Translations under genes and position numbers: made by a program
Notes under the pieces: generated by a model
The model's input: only the letters and a program-made list of their open reading frames with translations
Told to the model about the DNA's origin: nothing
Databases searched by the model: none
NCBI GenBank assembly: GCA_913055885.1
Contig: CAJXLG010000006.1
Location: 1-34,540, forward strand
DNA: 34,540 bases
Direction of reading: 5' to 3'
Origin: an uncultured Rhodospirillales bacterium
GTDB taxonomy: Bacteria; Pseudomonadota; Alphaproteobacteria; Rhodospirillales; CAJXLG01
Shown here: positions 29,744 to 34,540 of the stretch, piece by piece
Numbering within the stretch: position 1 is the first letter of the stretch
Layout: every line of letters starts with the position of its first letter

Positions 29744-30721
29744 ATGTGGCGCTTCCTGACCTCCCCCTATTTCTACCTCATCCTGCCGCCCCTGTTCTGG
29801 TCGGGCAATGCCGTCGTGGGCCGCGCCATGGCCATGGACATCCCGCCCGTGGCCTTCAACTTCTGGCGCTGGGCGCTGGCGCTCGCCATCGTCCTGCCCC
29901 TGGCGGCGCCCCGGGCCGTCCGCCAGTGGCCCGCCGTGCGGGCGCGCTGGAAGACGGTGGTGGTGCTGGGCATCCTGGGCATCACGGCCTACAACAGCTT
30001 CCTGTACACGGCGGTGCAGACCACCACGGCCGTCAATGTCGGGCTCATCAGCGCCACCATGCCCGTGATGATCGTGGTGCTGTCGTGGCTGTGGCTGGGG
30101 GACCGCATCGGCCCGCGCCAGGCGGCCGGCGTGGCCGTCGCCCTGGCCGGGGTGGTGCTGGTGGTGGGCCGCGGCAATCCCGCCGTGCTGGTCGCCGTCG
30201 CCCCCGTGCCCGGCGACCTGTGGATGCTGGGGGCGGCGGCGGCGTGGTCCATCTATTCCGTGGTGCTGCGCCGCCACCCGGTGGCGCTCGACCCCATGAT
30301 GCTGCTCACCGTCACCGTGGCCGCCGGCCTGGTGGCGGCGGCGCCCCTCTATCTGTATCACTACGGCCTGACCCTGCCCTTCGCCCTGACCCCGGAGACC
30401 CTGGCCACCATGGCCTATGTGGCGGCCTTCCCGTCGGTGGCCGCCTATGGCGCCTGGAACAGCGGGGTGGCCACGGCGGGGCCCAACGTCGCCGGCTATT
30501 ACAGCTATCTGCTGCCCGTCTTCACGGGCCTCATGGCGGTGGGATTCCTGGACGAGCCCCTGCGCTGGTTCCACCTTGTGGGGCTGGCGGTGGTCTTTGC
30601 CGGCATCTGGCTGAGCACGCACGGCGGGGGCCATCGGACCCGGGGACGGCCGGATAAAAAATTCGGGCCGGCAGGCAACCGGCCCGAGTCAAGGGAGGAA
30701 TGCGTCATGGGGCGCGACTGA
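29744..30721 (+). CDS. EamA/DMT-family transporter
   Basis: PPLFWSGNAVVGRAMAMDIPPVAFNFWRWALAL, two EamA repeats, VPGDLWMLGAAAAWSIYSVVLRR, WFHLVGLAVVFAGIWL. Confidence 0.92.
   Translation: MWRFLTSPYFYLILPPLFWSGNAVVGRAMAMDIPPVAFNFWRWALALAIVLPLAAPRAVRQWPAVRARWKTVVVLGILGITAYNSFLYTAVQTTTAVNVGLISATMPVMIVVLSWLWLGDRIGPRQAAGVAVALAGVVLVVGRGNPAVLVAVAPVPGDLWMLGAAAAWSIYSVVLRRHPVALDPMMLLTVTVAAGLVAAAPLYLYHYGLTLPFALTPETLATMAYVAAFPSVAAYGAWNSGVATAGPNVAGYYSYLLPVFTGLMAVGFLDEPLRWFHLVGLAVVFAGIWLSTHGGGHRTRGRPDKKFGPAGNRPESREECVMGRD
30656..30687 (-). terminator. intrinsic terminator on the minus strand, inside the 3' end of the EamA ORF
   Basis: Minus strand reads TCGGGCCGG-TTGCCTG-CCGGCCCGAATTTTTTAT: 9-bp perfect stem followed by T6 (complement of 30656-30661). 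Confidence 0.55.
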
Positions 30722-30943
30722 AACAGCGAAAGGGCCCCGGCTGACGGGTGTTACCCTAGCGTGTGCCGGGCGCCAACGCAACGCCTTTTTGATCAATTTT
30801 ATCTATTTTTTGCCAAAACACCGCCGAGTCCCCGGCGTGCCGGGATACTGTTCCGGCGCGCCGGGGCCGCCCCCTTGAAACCGCGCGGGCGGATGGGGCA
30901 TATCACCCCCACCCTTGAACCGTCTTTCCCTGCAGGAGTCGCC

Positions 30944-32533
<1,590 letters not shown>

Positions 32534-32601
32534 CCCCTACCCTTCCGGGCCCGTGGTGGTTAGAGTGGGGCGGTCCGAAGCTTTTCGGGAGCGCAATCGC
32601 C

Positions 32602-33081
32602 ATGGCCCTGGCCGAAGAGGATTTCCGCGACATCCAGGAATACATTCGCCAGCACCTGCCGGAATGGCTGGCGGAAGTGCGCGCCGCCCCGGCCGCGCCC
32701 GGCGATCGCGAGATCTATGAGCGCGTCGTCCGCGTCGAGGAAGAGCTGAAACGTCAGTACGACGTGATGCAGCACGGCTTCCAGGCCATGGATAAACGCT
32801 TCCAGGCCGTGGACCAGCGCTTCGAGGAAATGCGCCAGGACATGGAAAAGCGCTTCGAAGCCGTGGACAGGCGCTTCGAGGCCGTGGACAGGCGCTTCGA
32901 GGAAATGCGCCAGGACATGGACAAGCACTTCCAGACCATGGACAAGCGTTTCCAGGCGGTGGAGCAGCGCCTGGAAGGCCTGGAGCGCCGCATGGACCGG
33001 TTCATGATGTGGTCCTTCGGCACCCTGGTCGCCGTCGGCGGTATCATCATCGGCGTCCTCAAGGTCTGGCCACCCGCCTGA
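32602..33081 (+). CDS. coiled-coil protein with C-terminal transmembrane helix
   Basis: Heptad-like repeats MDKRFQAVDQRFEEMRQDMEKRFEAVDRRFEAVDRRFEEMRQDMDKHFQTMDKRFQAVEQRLEGLERRMDRF, then TM MMWSFGTLVAVGGIIIGVLKVW. Confidence 0.8.
   Translation: MALAEEDFRDIQEYIRQHLPEWLAEVRAAPAAPGDREIYERVVRVEEELKRQYDVMQHGFQAMDKRFQAVDQRFEEMRQDMEKRFEAVDRRFEAVDRRFEEMRQDMDKHFQTMDKRFQAVEQRLEGLERRMDRFMMWSFGTLVAVGGIIIGVLKVWPPA
32860..32901 (+). repeat. perfect 21-bp tandem duplication in the coiled-coil gene
   Basis: GCCGTGGACAGGCGCTTCGAG at 32860-32880 and 32881-32901. A 30-bp direct repeat GCGCTTCGAGGAAATGCGCCAGGACATGGA also occurs at 32817 and 32892. Confidence 0.9.
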
Positions 33082-33185
33082 AAAGTGGTGGACCGGGCGC
33101 ACCCCGTCCTGGCGCGCGGCGGGCGTGACGGTTACAGTCCCGGTCGGATCCCCCGGAAACGCAGAAGGGGAAAGAGCGCCCGGTC

Positions 33186-34540
33186 ATGCTACGGTCCATC
33201 GCGTCGCGCATCGGGGTCAAGGTGGCCCTCGCCTTTGCCCTGGTGATGCTCCTCACCGGTGGGGCGCTCATCGCCGTTTCCACCAACCTGGCGGTGTCCC
33301 TGGGCGAGAAGGCCGCCGACCGCAGCGCCCGCGCCCTGCGCGAGCAGGCCTACGGCGCGCTGCGCAGCGTGACGGCCGAACAGGCCCAGCGCTACGGCGC
33401 CCTGTTCCGGCGCACGGCGGGCCTGAGCCGTCTCCTGGGGGAGCGGACGGAGACCCTGCTCGCCCACCGGGAGACCTACGCCACGCCCCTGCATCCCCCG
33501 GACCTGCATGCCGCCGAGGGCCGCGGGATGCTCACCAACAACCCGGACGCCCCGGCCTCCGTGGTCTATTTCGGCGGCCGCGCCCTGGACGACAGCACCC
33601 GGCGCGAGCTGGCCCTCACCTCCCACCTCGACCCGCTGCTGCGGCGCGCCCGGCGCGAGGCCTACTCCGCCCGCGCGGCATGGTTCAGCGGCGCCCGGCC
33701 CTTCGTGCGCTATGTGCCCAACCTGCCGCTGATCGACGAACTGCCCAAGGGCTTCGACGGCCGCGAGGGGCGCTACTACCGGGTGGCCGCCCCGGCCAAC
33801 AATCCGGGCCGGGAAACCGTGTGGACGGAGGTCTACCAGGACCCCGCCGGCCAGGGCCTCATGGCCAGCGTCGCCACCCCCGTCTACGGGCCGGATGACG
33901 GCTTCCGGGGTGTCGCCGGCATCGACGTCACCCTGGACACCATGGTCAATCGCGTGCTCAAGGGGGACAGCGTGACCATCGCCGGGGACGCCATCGCCCC
34001 GGACAAGCAGTTCAGCTTCCTGGTGGACCGCCAGGGCCGCATCATCGCTTTTCCCCTGAACCGCCTGGACGCTTTCGGCGTGACGGCCCCCGACGACGTG
34101 GCCGTGGGCGAAACCCTGGGCCTCAGCCTGTTGAAGTCCGACAAGCCGGCGGTGCGCCGGCTCATCGAGGCCACCGTGGGCGATGGCGGCCGTTCCGTGG
34201 GCCGGCTGGACCTCGACGGCAGCCCCCATCTGCTCGCCATGCACGCCATGCCGGGCACCGGCTGGGTGCTGGGCAACGTGGTGGCGGAGGGCGAGGTGCT
34301 GGCGGGCGTGCGCGCGGCGCGCCGCAACATCGAACACGACGTCGCCGGCATGACCCGTTCCCTCACCCTCGTTACCCTGGGGCTCCTGGTGGTGACCCTG
34401 GCCGGTGTGACGGGCTATGCCGTGTGGTCCCTGGTGCGGCCGCTGCGCACCCTGGCGGGGGCCGCCGAGCGGGGGCGCGACGGCGACTACGGCATCCAGG
34501 TCCCGGCCGGCCGGTCGGACGAGCTGGGCCGGCTGGGGGG
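33186..34540 (+). CDS. membrane sensor with dCache-like extracytoplasmic domain and HAMP, partial (runs off the window)
   Basis: ATG 33186; TM1 GVKVALAFALVMLLTGGALIAV; ETVWTEVYQDPAGQGLMASVATPVYGPDDGFRGVAGIDVTLDTMV (dCache); TM2 SLTLVTLGLLVVTLAGVTGYAVWSL then HAMP VRPLRTLAGAAERGRDGDY. Output domain lies outside the window. Confidence 0.82.
   Translation, partial: MLRSIASRIGVKVALAFALVMLLTGGALIAVSTNLAVSLGEKAADRSARALREQAYGALRSVTAEQAQRYGALFRRTAGLSRLLGERTETLLAHRETYATPLHPPDLHAAEGRGMLTNNPDAPASVVYFGGRALDDSTRRELALTSHLDPLLRRARREAYSARAAWFSGARPFVRYVPNLPLIDELPKGFDGREGRYYRVAAPANNPGRETVWTEVYQDPAGQGLMASVATPVYGPDDGFRGVAGIDVTLDTMVNRVLKGDSVTIAGDAIAPDKQFSFLVDRQGRIIAFPLNRLDAFGVTAPDDVAVGETLGLSLLKSDKPAVRRLIEATVGDGGRSVGRLDLDGSPHLLAMHAMPGTGWVLGNVVAEGEVLAGVRAARRNIEHDVAGMTRSLTLVTLGLLVVTLAGVTGYAVWSLVRPLRTLAGAAERGRDGDYGIQVPAGRSDELGRLG

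Overview
This is a GC-rich proteobacterial chromosomal segment. Much of it (about 1.65-16.5 kb) is a dense but interrupted late-stage cobalamin (B12) gene cluster. Members are cobW, the threonine-phosphate decarboxylase (cobC/cobD type), cobB/cbiA, cbiD, cobK/cbiJ, cbiB, cobQ/cbiP and cobN. Interleaved with them are non-B12 genes: an AT-richer NYN-domain nuclease-like gene, a small 4-TM membrane protein, an FHA-domain protein and a HicA/HicB-type toxin-antitoxin pair. To the right are a rhodanese, a candidate signalling operon (two orphan membrane proteins, a TorS-like histidine kinase and an AapJ-like periplasmic binding protein, with no permease or response regulator in view), thioredoxin, an alpha/beta hydrolase, GT4 and GT9 glycosyltransferases, a divergent pair of sodium:solute symporter and CBS/DUF294 nucleotidyltransferase, an Abi/HEPN gene remnant, photolyase, an EamA transporter, prfC, a heptad-repeat coiled-coil protein and a truncated dCache/HAMP sensor. 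The best candidates for something undescribed are the binding-protein/kinase operon (16.6-20.5 kb), the NYN gene with a terminator-like hairpin directly upstream of its RBS, a tandem hairpin repeat between cobN and cobQ, and a minus-strand terminator at the 3' end of the EamA gene that suggests an unannotated small RNA. No rRNA, tRNA, CRISPR array, transposase or B12 riboswitch was recognised. All assignments are by reading motifs and translations; no database search was run.
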